Below are positions 45,386-56,513 of a stretch of DNA of 64,000 bases, piece by piece. Source of the stretch: Agapanthus africanus (lineage: Eukaryota > Streptophyta > Magnoliopsida > Asparagales > Amaryllidaceae); the NCBI GenBank assembly GCA_030015575.1, contig JASDDO010000014.1, positions 167,433,911 to 167,497,910 on the forward strand, written 5' to 3'. How positions within the stretch are numbered: the stretch's first letter is position 1; the number at the start of each line of letters is the position of its first letter. A program made the translations under genes and the position numbers. The notes beneath the pieces were generated by a model. The model did not search any database, had not been told where the DNA came from, and worked only from the letters and a program-made list of their open reading frames with translations.

Positions 45386-46030
45386 AACTGATTTCTGGTG
45401 GTCTTTCAGGTTCCATATTAGTTACCGTCAAAACCGTGAAGCTAGGAATTTGATCTTCGCTTCGTTCGCTGGCACTGCGTCTGTTGCATCAAGACGAATG
45501 TCGCGGTTGTCTCTAGGCCGTTGGTGAACCGTCGAGATTTGGTTTTGCTTTCTGGCGGAGCCTGTTGGGAAGGTATGGTTCCGTCTTTGTTTGTGCCCTT
45601 GGATTGTATACAGGGATCGATGTGATCTCACCTGTAAGGCAAAAGTTTCATCATTTTTTTATATTATTGCTTTATTTCCGCGATGCTCTATCATTTTAGC
45701 TTTTATATCGCGAAGGTCGCGATTGCCCAATCATTTCGGCTATTTCCCGCGGTGCCCAATCATTTCGGCTATTTATTTTATTTTAACTCGCTGCTTTTTA
45801 TTGCGAGTTGCCCAATCATTTCGGCTATTCTATATGCATACGTTTTTACTTGCTGCTTTTTATTGCAAGCTGCCCCATCATTTCGGCTATTTTGTATGCA
45901 TGTTCGGCTTGCTGGCTTTTCGCCGTAAGCCTGGAATTAGACACCGGTTTCGGTATCAGCACCGCTACAACTGGGATATTGCCAGGAGCGAATCATCATT
46001 TGCCTCTGTTGATGTCGAACAAAGGTGGCT
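45386..46030. other. Element 3 3' region with CCAATCATTTCGGCTATT repeats
   Basis: Four to five copies of a CCAATCATTTCGGCTATT motif lie at 45725-45895. Between them, AACTCGC/GCGAGTT (45785-45809) and CTTGC/GCAAG (45849-45869) form hairpins with the identical 11-base loop TGCTTTTTATT and a compensatory C-G to T-A change. No protein-coding frame is supported. Confidence 0.55.
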
Positions 46031-46242
46031 TAGCGAACAGGGTTAAGGTCCTGTCGGCTACGGCTTTTGACTTCATGAGCCGTAAGGGTTTCACAAAGGT
46101 ATTTCTCCCTACAAGTCGTGAGGATCTTGTAGGTGTATTTTCTCCTTAGGAATCGTGAGGATTCCTAAGTGTATGTTCCTCTGTAAGTCGTAAGGATACT
46201 ACAAGAGGGTTTTCTCCTTGTAAGTCGAGAGGAATTATAAGG
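46031..46242 (-). ncRNA. Six-hairpin module B, element 3
   Basis: RNA sense, high to low: (1) 46216-46242, loop CTCTC, two mismatches; (2) about 46179-46208, loop CTTAC; (3) 46145-46169, perfect 10-bp stem; (4) about 46109-46132, CCTACAAG/CTTGTAGG, fully paired with bulged A, loop CTCAC; (5) about 46073-46098, loop CTTAC; (6) 46031-46060, TAGC plus ACAG pairing with CTGT plus GCTA. Confidence 0.7.
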
Positions 46243-46376
46243 GTTGTTCATCATGCGTACATATCCCCAGTCACGGATGTGACTTGGTTAGGGACATGTT
46301 TATTCGCGCCCGTGGATTGTATACAAGGGTCAGTATTAAACCACTTGTAGGGCAATATCGAAGGTTGTGGAGGTTG

Positions 46377-46591
46377 CTTAAGCACAGGTTTAGGTCTCTG
46401 TAACTTAAGACTTTCAAATCTTATAAGCTGTGAGGGTCCCATAAAAGAGTTCTCCTTACGAGTCGTGAGGATCTCGCAAGTGTATTTTCTCCTTAGGAAT
46501 CGTGGGGATCCCTAAGTGTGTTGCCCCCTTGTGAGTCGTAAGGATCTCACGCGGATGGTTTCTCCTTACAAGGTCGAGAGGACCCTGTAAG
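46377..46591 (-). ncRNA. Six-hairpin module C, element 3
   Basis: RNA sense, high to low: (1) 46565-46591, 11 pairs with one G-U, loop CTCTC; (2) about 46527-46554, loop CTTAC; (3) about 46491-46516, loop CCCAC, one G-U; (4) about 46454-46480, CTTGCGAG/CTCGTAAG, bulged A, loop CTCAC; (5) about 46420-46448, loop CTCAC, bulged A, wobble pairs; (6) 46377-46409, CTTAAG/CTTAAG with ACAG/CTGT around GACCTAAACC. Confidence 0.7.
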
Positions 46592-46599
46592 TGTCCTTT

Positions 46600-46870
46600 A
46601 ACGAGATTGCGCCCTTTCGGGTTTTCACAAACACTCGCCGGTAGTCCTGATGTTTTTACTCACGGAGCCCTTTCGGGTTTTCATCCGTGCCCATCTTGCT
46701 TATGGACATACCGTTTTTTTATTCTTTTTATTCTCTCTTTCTTTTTTTTTACGAGGTCGCGTCCTTTCGGGTTTTCACGGACACTCGCCAGTAGCCCTGC
46801 TGTTTTTACTCACGGAGCCCTTTCGGGTTTTCATCCGTGCCCATTTTGCTTATGGACATACCGTTTTTTT
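46600..46870 (-). repeat. Tandem pair of CCCGAAAGGG-loop hairpin units
   Basis: Two units of about 145 bases, each with two CCCTTTCGGGTTTTC blocks or close variants on the plus strand (46611-46625, 46668-46682, 46763-46777, 46819-46833). Some loops are flanked by matching arms such as CACGGA/TCCGTG in RNA sense. It is the counterpart of element 2 31999-32083 and, as there, precedes the hairpin modules in RNA sense. Confidence 0.6.
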
Positions 46871-46915
46871 TGTTTTTCTTTTTTCATCTCGTCAGCCTAA
46901 GGATGCTGCGGTTGT

Positions 46916-47021
46916 AGTTTAAAGACGTTTCGGTCCTTCGTTAGTTTAAGAACGTTTTGGTCCGTCATTAGTTTAAGGACGTTTCGGTCCGCCATTAGTT
47001 TAAGGACATTTCGGTCCATCC
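46916..47021. repeat. Four 27-28-bp repeats also found in the LTRs
   Basis: Units of the form TTAGTTTAAGGACGTTTCGG plus TCC. The same unit occurs in both LTRs (40380-40540 and 57110-57310). Each contains a GGAC/GTCC stem around a six-base loop or a variant of it. Confidence 0.7.
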
Positions 47022-47117
47022 AGGAGAAGGCTGGCTACTGCTTATAAAGTTTGAGCTTAGGAATATAGCGAGCGGATATAGTCGTCGTCATCTATCATTG
47101 ACCTAGGCGGTAACTCG

Positions 47118-48588
47118 CTAAGCGTAATATTTCTTTAGGAAGCGACCATTTATTGGCCTGAAAGGCCTTTCACCGTGCATATCCATGAGTAGATAGGCTC
47201 CACCCTGGTAGACATTGTCTATGATGTACGGGCCTTCATAGTTTGGCTCAAATTTTCCCCGCTTGGTGCGATTGGGGATCATAGGCCTTTTGACCACTAG
47301 CACGAGTTCGCCTTGGCGGAATGTCCTCTGCCGGGTCAATCTTTTATATGAGCGCGTCATCTTTGCTTTATAGGCCTCCAGATTTTGTTGCGCTATGAGC
47401 CGTGTTTCATCAAGGGCATCAAGTTCCTTAAGCCGAAGGTGAGCATTTTCTTCGTCCGTCAGCTCGTAGTGGACTGCCACTCGTAGCGAGGGTAACTCTA
47501 TCTCGAGGGGGAGTACTGCTTCTGTACCGAATACCAAAGCGTACGGCGTTGTGTTCGTGGCTGTCTTGAACGTAGTTCGATACGCCCAGAGAGCTTCTTG
47601 CAGTCTCTCGTGCCAGTCCTTCTTATTTCGGGACACCGTCTTCTTCATGATCTTCGTCAAGGTCTTGTTGAAAGCCTCGGCTAGACCATTAGCTCGCGGA
47701 TTATAAAGTGAGGAATATCTCCAGTCTATATTGTGTTGTTGCGCGAAGCGACTGATCTTGTGGCTTCTGTAAGCTGGCCCGTTATCGGAGATGATCCGTC
47801 GCGGAGTTCCAAACCGATATATGATGTGTGTCTTGAAGAAATGGAGGATATTCTTCGTCTTCACTTCTCTCAACGGTACTGCTTCTGCCCATTTGGAGAA
47901 GTAGTCAGCCGTCGCCAGGATGAAACGATGTCCCCTGGACGATGCTGGTTCGATAGGGCCGACTATGTCAGTTCCCCACATTTCGAATGGCCAGCTAGCC
48001 ACCGTTGGATGCAGTGGATTTGGGTGTTGATGGATGAAGTCCCCATGAATTTGGCATGAGTGGCATTGCTTCGCATACTCGAGGCAGTCCTGAATCATCG
48101 TGGGCCAGTAGTAGCCCATCCGTTTGATCTTCAACTTCATCTTTGGGCCTGCTTGGTGAGAACCGCAGAGTCCGTCGTGAACTTCCTGAACGACTCTTTT
48201 TACCTCTTCAGGTCCCAGACATCTCAACCACAGAGAATCAAACGACCTCTTGTACAGAGTATCATTGACGAAGGCGAAAGACAGAGCTCGTTTCATAAGC
48301 TGATGTCTTGAGGACGCATCTTCGGGCGTTCGACGGTATTTGAAGTAGTCTATAAAGACTTCCTTCCAATCCTCGGCCTTTTCCCGGTTTTTTATTTGCA
48401 TAGCCATTTGCTCAGTCACTTTCTTTTCTTCGGGCGATTCCGGAGATATTTCTGCTGGGGCAAGCACCCGACGGCTTTGTATTCTGACGTCATCGAGGTT
48501 CTCGTCAGCCAGTTCTTTAGCGAGCTTGGCTAATGTGTCCGCTTTGCTGTTTTCCGCGCGGTATGTTTTCCAAAGTGTAGGACGGAAT
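47118..48588 (-). pseudogene. pol: Integrase, element 3
   Basis: Open from about 48467 to 47118, 449 codons, without a stop, so it is the best-preserved enzyme of element 3. It has the HHCC zinc end (HDGLCGSHQ, CHSCQIH), the catalytic residues in GTDIVGP, SDNGPAY and AEAFNKTL, then WAYRTTFKTATNTTPY and the GPYIIDNV GPY module. It ends KKYYA. A frameshift just upstream (near 48590) separates it from RNase H. No chromodomain. Close to the element 2 integrase throughout. Confidence 0.92.
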
Positions 48589-49713
48589 TTAGGTCAACAG
48601 TTGTTGCACCTTTTCGCCGTACTTCACCAATTCTGGTTTGCATGTCTGGTAGTCGCCGTTTACTTGACTAACGACCAGTTTGGAATCTCCGTATATGAGG
48701 AGGTTTTCAATTCCCATGTCGATTGCGATCTCGAGGCCTGCTATCAAAGCTTCGTATTCGGCTTCATTGTTTGTCCTCGGTTCTGTTAAGGAGAAAGCAA
48801 AGCGTATTATCCCTCCTTGTGGAGTTACAAAGATGAGTCCTACCCCCGATTTGATTATAGGGGTACTTTGTTTGCGCTTCTTCATGGAAGATGCTCCATC
48901 GAAATAAAGCTCCCATCGGGTATCATCACCGTCGATCGCATCAAACGCATGTTCGTCTGGAAGATCGCAATTCAGAGGAGAATCGGCGGGTATCGGATGC
49001 TCAGCGAGGAAGTCGGCGATGGCCTGGCCTTTCACTGCCTTGAGAGGTTGATACGTTATCGAGAACTCCATCAAGAGCAGGGCCCATTTAGCGAGTCGTC
49101 CCGTCAATATGGCCTTCGACATTAAATATTTTAGGGGATCCACCTTCAAAATGAGACGGACTTCATGTGCCAACGCATAGTGTCTGAGCTTTGTTATCGC
49201 AAAGATCAACGCCAGGCAGTGTTTTTCAATAGAGGAATAGTTGCTTTCTGCCCCCAGTAGAACTCGACTCAAATAATAGAGTGCTCTTTCTTTCCCTTGA
49301 TCGTTCTCTTACGCCCATAATGCGCCTAAGGAACCTTTGAGGGCGGTTGTATAAAGAATGAGGGGCTTTCCCTTGACCGGAGTAGCCAACACCGGCGGGT
49401 TCTGCTGGTATTGCTTGATCTCGTCTAGCGCGCTTTGGCATTTTTGGTCCCAGACGAACGGGGTTCCCTTCTTCATCAGGTGGCTGTAAGGACGGCACTT
49501 GCTTGAAAGGTTGGTTATAAATCGTCGTATATACGCGAGCTTCCCTTGGAGAGACCGCAGCTGTTTGAGAGTCCTTGGCGGAGGCATTTCCATGATCGCC
49601 TTGATCTTTGACGGATCTATTTCGATACCTCGTTGTCGGACGATGAATCATAGGAATTTGCCTGAGGAAACTCCGAATGCGCACTTGAGAGGGTTCATCT
49701 TCAAGTTGTATTG
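48589..49713 (-). pseudogene. pol: RT connection, RNase H and archaeal-type RNase H, element 3
   Basis: Same frame as the RT piece upstream but with stops at the 49714 boundary, near 49650 (Gly codon to TGA) and at 49309. Recognisable parts: LRSLQGKLAYIRRFI, SSIEKHCLALIFAITKLRHY (RNase H), then ELYFDGASS, TNNEAEYEALIAGLEIA and IYGDSKLVVSQVNGDY (second RNase H). The frame is lost right after KYGEKVQQLLT. The second RNase H confirms the Tat assignment. Confidence 0.9.
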
Positions 49714-50922
49714 TCAAAGGCGTTGAAATACGGTCTTCAGATGCTCGAGATGTTCCTCGTATGATCTACTTTTCACCACGAGGTCGTCGATATAGCACTC
49801 GACGATTTCATGTATGAGGTCATCGAAGATCTTCGTCATGGCCCTCTGATAGGTGGCACCGGCGTTCTTTAGACCGAAGGGCATCACCTTGTAGCAGAAT
49901 ATACCTAGCGGAGTCCTGAAGGCGGTGTGCTTTTGGTCTTCGGGATGCATCTTTATCTGATTATACACTGATGAGCCGTCCATGAAGGAGAAAACCTCAT
50001 GAGTGGACGTATTTTCTATCATCAGTTTGGTGACTGGCACTGGGAAACCGTCCTTCGGGCAAGCTTTATTGAGATCCCGGAAATCCACGCATATGCGCAC
50101 TTTCCCATTTTTCTTCATTACGGGGACGATGTTGGCGATCCATTCAGGATATTGAACCTCCTGGATAAAGCCGGAGTCGATCAGCTTCTTGACCTCGGCG
50201 TTGATGCTCATCTCAAGCTCGAGCCGCATTCTTCTCGGTGCTTGTTTGATTGGTTTAACGTCCGGGGATATCGCCAATTTATGCACAGCAATCTCTGGAT
50301 CTAGTCCTGGCATTTCGGAATAGTTCCATGCGGAGCAATCTTTATGCTGCATAAGCAGGTCTTTCAATGAAACCACCCTCTCTTCAGACAGCAGCTCACT
50401 AATGAATGTCGGTCGCGGGTCATTCGCCGTCCCCAACTCAATTTTCTTGAGGTTATCCGCAGTGGTATGTATTCCATCCTCTAGCTCTTTCGGTGCTGGT
50501 GGAAATTCTGAGATCACCTCATCGTCGCTGTTTTCGAAGCACCAGGGAAGGTCATCCATATTCTCGGGCTCTTCTTTTGATATTGTTATCATATGACAAG
50601 TACGAGCTCGCTTCCAAGACCGATGTGTATTTGGTTCTACCCTCGTAGCCTTGGGCTCATGTTTCTGTGGCGGCGTTACCCTCCAGTTGTCAGACAGAGC
50701 GAACTTGCCAAGCTGATACTGATCTTCGACCCAGTTCTTGAAGGTGAAGCAGTCTTCGAGAGGGTGCCCTATTACCCTGTGATAAGAGCAATAGTTCGGG
50801 TGTGAGACTTCGCCTGCTTGTTCGGGGTGCTTGGACTCCGGAAGCGTAAGCATTTGGTGCTTTATAGCTAGGTCAAGTATCTTCTTTGTCTTGTCTTGAG
50901 GAAAAGAGTATGCTCGGCTCAT
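49714..50922 (-). pseudogene. pol: Extra CHHC knuckle plus reverse transcriptase, element 3
   Basis: 402 codons. The start is not polymerase. It repeats a Gag C-terminal module: a YSFPQDKT segment, then NYCSYHRVIGHPLEDC (C-x2-H-x4-H-x4-C) and FKNWVEDQYQLGKFAL. A linker leads to MPGLDPEIAVHKLAIS and the reverse transcriptase blocks VRICVDFRDLNKACPKDGFP, FMDGSSVYNQIKM, KVMPFGLKNAGATYQ and the catalytic YIDD at 49783-49794. It ends at a TGA where element 2 has an Arg codon. The Tyr in SSVYNQ replaces the usual Gly. The knuckle module here looks like a second copy of the one in Gag. Confidence 0.9.
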
Positions 50923-51030
50923 CTTCTTTACAAGGGACAGATCTGGACCGCTCGATTCCCGCTTGCGTGGCTTTTTAGTCCCACTTTGTTGCTGTCGAGC
51001 GCCTTTTTCGCTTTTCGCCTTGTTTCTGCC

Positions 51031-51564
51031 TCAGCGTCGAGCCTTTTTTACAACAGGTTGACAGGGAGTGGCACTTTCATCTTTCACGGCTTGTTGGAGG
51101 AGGCGTTGCGTTTTGGCTTTCTCGTAGATGGCCATCTCACGGTTGTGGTCGTCTCGGACTTTTTGGCCAGCTTCCCTTATAAGCTTGTCCATTTGTTCTT
51201 CGAACGATGGACTTGGCACTTTTACATCTGGAACTTTTACTGGTTCAGGATTAGCGTCCTCCCATTGAGCATCCGCTTCTTCATCGAAGTCATGCACGAC
51301 GTAGCAGTCACGGAGCAGCTCTCGTTTCTTGGACCGAATGTATCCAAGCCCGATTGTTTCCATTCTCCCATCAGGCAACTTGTGCTGAGTCCCGGGAACG
51401 TCCCAGACCCTGTCATAGAATTTGGCTTTTCGAGCGGTCTGTTTAAAGGATATCCCTTGGCGCTTTAGCAGCCTCTTCAAGCCTTCTGTATAATATCTGG
51501 GGAGACGGATGGGATGAAATCTTTCAAGCGTAGGATCCATACCGTGCCAGATTTCTTTCTCCAC
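51031..51564 (-). pseudogene. Protease-RT linker region, element 3
   Basis: Same frame as the protease piece (51610-53109) and the RT piece (49714-50922), separated only by stops. It contains LPRYYTEGLKRLLKRQGISF and GLGYIRSK, which match the element 2 stretch 28084-28330 (NPRYYVPEMREYFKKCG, GIGYIQPD). The conserved block is known as a linker between protease and reverse transcriptase in this group; no catalytic role is visible. The C-terminal 80 residues are charged and helical. Confidence 0.7.
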
Positions 51565-51609
51565 TTTGGTTTCTTCAGAGCGGTAGAATAGAATTGCCTT
51601 TTCGCTTTC

Positions 51610-53109
51610 TCACCTGGGAGGGACATAGAACGTCCGCAGCTCCCCTACGCTGTAGATATTGAGCGCATCCAGTTCTTTATGATGTTTAAGTGGAACCATG
51701 GCGACTTGTAGACTTTTCTCTTCGTCAGCGGATGTTTGTATTGAAGGTCGAGCAGAGAATACAGCATGGACCTCATCTTCCGAGTCGCTACCAAAGATCA
51801 ACGTAGGAGCAGATGGTACTGGCTTGTTGTATTGGGACGGACCCGAATAAACTATCTCTTCTTCCTCCTCGGTATCACTGCCGAAGACAGGGATGGTGGC
51901 GTTAGCCTTGTTCTCCGGCTTGTGACACCTCTCCGTTTCTTCGAAATCCGGTAAAAAGTATTTGGCATCTTCATATTTGCGGACCTCGTTCACAGAGAAC
52001 GGGTTCAGTTTTCCCGTCATGGTATACTCGAGACCATCCTTAAAATACTTCATACACTGATGTTGTGTAGAAGGGATGATGTTGTACTCGTGTAACCATG
52101 GTCGGCCGAGCAGAGCATTGTAGCATGTCTTGGCGTCTATGACGTGGAACTTAATGTCCGTGACGAGTAGCCCAAAGCATAGCGTCAGTATCACAGACCC
52201 AAGAGTTCTTGATGATTGAGAATCGAACCCAGAGATGGTGATCTTATCCCGAGCAAGGTGCTGGACGCTCATGCAGATTTCCTTTAACACCCGCACGTTA
52301 AGAAGATTAACGGAGGATCCATTGTCGACCAGGATTTTGCCTATCTTTATATCATGGCAGTATCCTGAGACATAGAGGGGGCGATTGTGTTCGCACGTCC
52401 CAAGGAGAAGGTCTTCATCGCCAAAAGTGACATCGGCCGTGTGCACTTCCTCCAATTCATCCTTCATCTTTTCTTCGGCCAGGAAAGCTTGGAATTGCTC
52501 GGGGTCCTGTAGTGCCTTGATTAATGAATCCCTTGCTTCTTTTGATAGTAAAAGGGCGTCAAGGATGCTGAGCTGCGAGGGTAGCTTCCTCAGATGCGCT
52601 AGAACGTTATAATCCACCTTATTTTTCTTCGGCGGGTCCTTGGCGGCTAGCTCTTCCATGACTTGGTCATCTAGGGCGATATCCTCAGAGACCTTTTCTT
52701 TCCTTTTATCTTTCTTGTTTAAGGGTCCAAAATTCTTTTCGGGTAGCGTCCGATTACGCAGCTGGATATTTTCGCAGACCTTTGGCTCTTCTTGTTTTCC
52801 CGAGGTAGACTCTTTAAAGAGGGGGCTAAGAGCCAGCTCCTCGTCAGAATCGCTCCCGAATGTGAGCACTTGCGATCCCCCGGCGTTAACCATGCGACAA
52901 TTGCCGGTAGTTCTGTTCAGCCCCTCGGTCGTATTTTTCCGCTCTCGATGAGTATTGCGCTTTTCCCGCTTAAAATGTTGTCGGTGAGCAACATATCCTT
53001 GCCACCATCTATTGAAAGCTTTGCACTCTTCAGTGAGGTGCGAAATCTTCCGATGATACAAGCAGTAGGAGGGGTGCATTTCCACTTCACCAGTAATGCT
53101 TTCCTTCAA
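51610..53109 (-). pseudogene. CHHC knuckle and aspartic protease, element 3
   Basis: 499 codons. Residues near 13-30 hold another knuckle, SYCLYHRKISHLTEEC. Then an acidic and basic linker, YNVLAHLRKLPSQLSI (as in element 2), and the protease with Asp-Asn-Gly-Ser in KILVDNGSSVNLLNVRVL and LLGRPWLHEYNI. Asn after the catalytic Asp is unusual, as is Pro in element 2. An acidic tail with FGSDTEEEEE and FGSDSEDE units follows, again as in element 2. It ends in a stop at 51610-51612. Confidence 0.85.
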
Positions 53110-53324
53110 AGGATGGTAACTTGATACCCATTGATATGGCCTTAGGAAACCTTTTCCTCATCTTGAATTTGCTTTTATCCGCAGTGGATGTATTTTGCTC
53201 CAGCGGGAGTGCCTCAACTCTTCCGTCAAGTCACTGGCGCTTGGCCCTTTCAAATATAGCCATCTTGCGTTCCCGATCAGCTTTACTTTTCAACAGAGCT
53301 TCGTTGAGGAATGCATCAATTGTT

Positions 53325-54989
53325 TCATCCGATGGCCATAACTTCCGGTTTAGGATCTGCCCCCAGCTTTTCAGTGCAAGGAGTTTCCTCATCATCTGTA
53401 AACGAATGGGAGATCATATGATAGCTCGCCACGTATTCCTCAGATTCATCCGACGAACTGTCTCCCTCATCTTCCTCTTGAAAGACGTGGTTGAGAAACT
53501 CTTGGAGTGTAATGGGAGTCCGCGCTTTCTGGTTGTATTCCTCCAGCGCGTCAATTTGTTTCTGTAAGTCCATGCGCTTGTCGCCAGGCTTCATGGGCTT
53601 CTTGGATTTCTTCTTCTTTTTCTTTGAAGATTTTGATGGCTGGTTGTGAGCGCTTGGGCCACCACTATTGGTCTTTGGAGTTGGACGCGGCTTCAACATC
53701 CCTTCAATGATCTGTAGTTCCAACGGGTTCTTCCACTTGATCGCTGGGCATGTTTGAAGATCGTTCAGCATCCTCTTTGTTTTAGCTGATAGTACGACCT
53801 TCCATGGAGCTTCTTCAACGAGGGAGCATGTTGCCCCCAGCGTATTCATCCTTTTAGAGGTGTGAGGTTGCGGCGGATTCACCTTCCATCTGTCGGACAA
53901 CGCGAACTTGCCTTGTTGGTACTGGTCTTCAATCCAATTTTTGAAGACGTAGTAATCTTCGATCGGATGACCCAGTACTCGGTGATAGAGACAGTAATTG
54001 GGATCATGGACATCGTTCGGCTGCGACGGACGTCTTGGATCCGGCAGGTTTATGAGTCGGTTGCGCAACGCCAGCTCGAATAATCCTCTCGTTTTGTCTC
54101 GGGGAAACGAGTAAGGACGTCCTAGCCTCTCCTCAAGGGGTACGTGCGGACGCATATTATTTTGACGGACAACCGGCTTCGAGTTGCTCGGTTGTTGTTG
54201 AGCATTAGCGACAACGATCGCTTTTCCCTTCCCCTTTTCATTTCGAGAGTCCGGCTTTGGAGGGGGAGGTCTATGGCCCATCTGGTCCATATGAGCTAGC
54301 TTGTCGATCATGGCTTCGAAGGTAGTTGGCTTGAAGAACATCATAAATTGGGATATGGTCGCCTGCGGATCGAGGGTTCCCACAAACATACCCATTGCTG
54401 GCGCTTCTTTAATGCGTTGCTTGCATTTTGACCATAAGTTCCGCCATCGTATAGCATATTGGACCCATGTCTCGCCCGGCTTCACCCTGGCATTAATCAA
54501 TGCCGTCATAGGGGTGCGTTCGCTGGCGCTTGCGAAACGCTGGGTAAACAACAGTTCCATCTCCGCAAATGTCTTGATAGAGTCATTTGGGAGCTCAAAG
54601 TACCACTCGAACGCTGTATCTGATAAGCTGCCGACGAACTGGCGAAGCAACAGTTTGTCATCACCACCGGTGTTCCCGCAAAGCGCTCTGAACTGGGCAA
54701 CATGCTTGTGGGGATTGCCCGTCCCCTTATAGACATGGAATTTCGGTATCGTATAGCCCGGCGGGTACTTTATCTGATCGTACCAGCTCGGATATGGTCG
54801 TCCTGTTTTTACGACTTGACCGGCTGCCTCAGTCGCATGATGAACCCGTATCTGTTGGGCTATATATTCGTCTAAGTCAGCTTTGGAGATTGTCTCCTCC
54901 TTGGCTGTTGACAGAGCCGGTGGAGGATTTGACGTTTCTCCTCTATCGTCTTCAAGGACGATCGGGGGATCTTCTTCAGAAGGAGGATC
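53325..54989 (-). pseudogene. gag: Gag capsid and first knuckle, element 3
   Basis: The frame continues from the upstream Gag part past a TAA at 54990-54992. It contains YTIPKFHVYKGTGNPHKHV, LLLRQFVGSLSDTAFEWY, FAEMELLFTQRFASASERT and WVQYAIRWRNLW, the Ty3/gypsy capsid signature. Further on comes a knuckle in which the last Cys is replaced by Tyr (YCLYHRVLGHPIEDYY). Then FKNWIEDQYQQGKFALSD, nearly repeated in the RT ORF. A Lys-rich stretch and an acidic end follow. A frameshift lies between 53325 and 53109. Confidence 0.88.
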
Positions 54990-55478
54990 TTATTGAATCA
55001 TCATACGCACCATGTCCTGAAATAGGAGGGCCATTCGCTTTATGTTGGCCGCTTGTTCAGCAGCCTCTTTATCCTTCTTCTCCAATATCCGACGAAGGAA
55101 TTCAGCGTCAGTTTCTTGTTCCTGGCGTTGATCCGAGGACGCTTCAGGGCTTTCTTTTGGCCCAGTGAGTGCGGCCATCGCATTCATCATTTCCTGGAGC
55201 TTCTACTGTTGCTCCTGAGCTTTGGTCACTGACCGTGTAAGCGGTCTATGACCTGTAGATGCACGGCTGTCCTCCTTCCCCGACGCCATGTATACAGTAT
55301 GGACTACAATGCCCCCGGGCTTAGGGCGTTTAGGTTCACTGCCTTTGACATTTGCCGCGGGCGTGGGAATTTTCTCCGGCCTCCTTCTCTTGTGGGCCGT
55401 TGAGGGGGCCATTGCAGCGGGCACCCTGGCGGTCGTCGTCCTTTGCTGTTTAACAGGACGGTTCTTTTCTTCTTGCAC
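54990..55478 (-). pseudogene. gag: Gag middle region, element 3
   Basis: Basic region (HKRRRPEKIPTPAANVKG) with VVHTVYMASGKEDS, the block shared with elements 2 and 4. A TAG at 55203-55205 lies inside a Gln-rich stretch. Then a charged coiled-coil-like helix (EFLRRILEKKDKEAAEQA). The frame differs from 55580-56386, so there is a frameshift between 55478 and 55580. Confidence 0.75.
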
Positions 55479-55579
55479 TTTCGCCCTTTCTGCCGACGAG
55501 AGTGACCTTGGTCAATTACGGAGTCTTGAACCCTTCGCCAAACTTTATAAATTTTGGAGTATAGCTGCTGAGGGGGCTG

Positions 55580-56386
55580 CTACAGCTTAATTTCCGTAAC
55601 TCTCTCCGCAGGTGGAGGAGATCTTTTCAGTGTGGCGGTCGGAGAGTTCTTGCGCACTCTCCTTAGTGGTTCAAAGCTGTTCCCAGTTGGAACAGCAGCA
55701 TTAACTTCCGTCATCAGAGCCGGTGGAGTTAGCCCTGAGGGGGAGTTGCCTCTGGCCTTCCTTACTCGGCGCCAGTGGCGACGTCGAGCATGATGAGCCA
55801 TTGGGACTGGCTCGGCGACAGAGACAGCTTCTTCTTGCCCCCTATCTGAATGAGGTGCTGCTGGTGTCAGCCTCTTAAAGACTGATGTTGTCCTTTGAGT
55901 AGCGATATTCAATCTGTCAAAGACAGATCCTCGAGCAGGGGCAGGAGCCGGAATAGTCAGCCTTGAAAAGACTGACTCTTTGACAGGAGAAGCCGCCTTG
56001 GCGATTTCAGGAGCAACCGTTGCTGCCTTCCTTGGGACAGCCACTTTAGGGTTTATAGGCTTCTTGGCGGGCCCATCAGAGCTCTGATCCAGCCTGGCAA
56101 AGACAGAGGTTGCTGGTTTGATATTGGACGACCCATTGAAAGGGGCCGTTGTAGCAGTGAGCCGATCGAAAACCGACTTCTTGTTCGCTTCTGGTGCGGG
56201 CACTGGCATGGTGAAGCTTGCAGGCGGGATCATGGTCCCGAAAAACAGGCCGGTGGTGGCCTGGGTCACCTGTTCTACCGGCATGGCAAGGATGGAGGCC
56301 GCTTGAGGCCCATAAGCTACACCTCCAGGTGAGGTGGAACGTCGGTTGCATTGGCACTTTGAACAGCTCGAGCAGTTGGAGGCCAT
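55580..56386 (-). pseudogene. gag: Gag N-terminal region with SVFxRL repeats, element 3
   Basis: ATG at 56386 starts MASNCSSCSKCQC; the same start and a CxxC pair occur in element 4 (MAFNCTSC). The region then carries five copies of a short motif: SVFDRLT, SVFARLD, SVFSRLT, SVFDRLN and SVFKRLT, spaced 15-45 residues apart in a Pro/Ala-rich context. The end reads SFEPLRRVRKNS. The ORF stops at 55580 with a TAG where element 4 has Glu. Repeated SVF-RL motifs are known to me from plant Ty3/gypsy Gag proteins, but I know no function for them. Confidence 0.8.
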
Positions 56387-56513
56387 TGATGCTTGATTTC
56401 TGCGCCAGGCAAAAGACCAAATCTTAGTAACTTGAAATCCAAAGGCAACCATTAACAAACCGCGATTCGTTCGCAAAGACGACACACGAAGTGTGGAGTG
56501 GAAAGAGGAAAAT

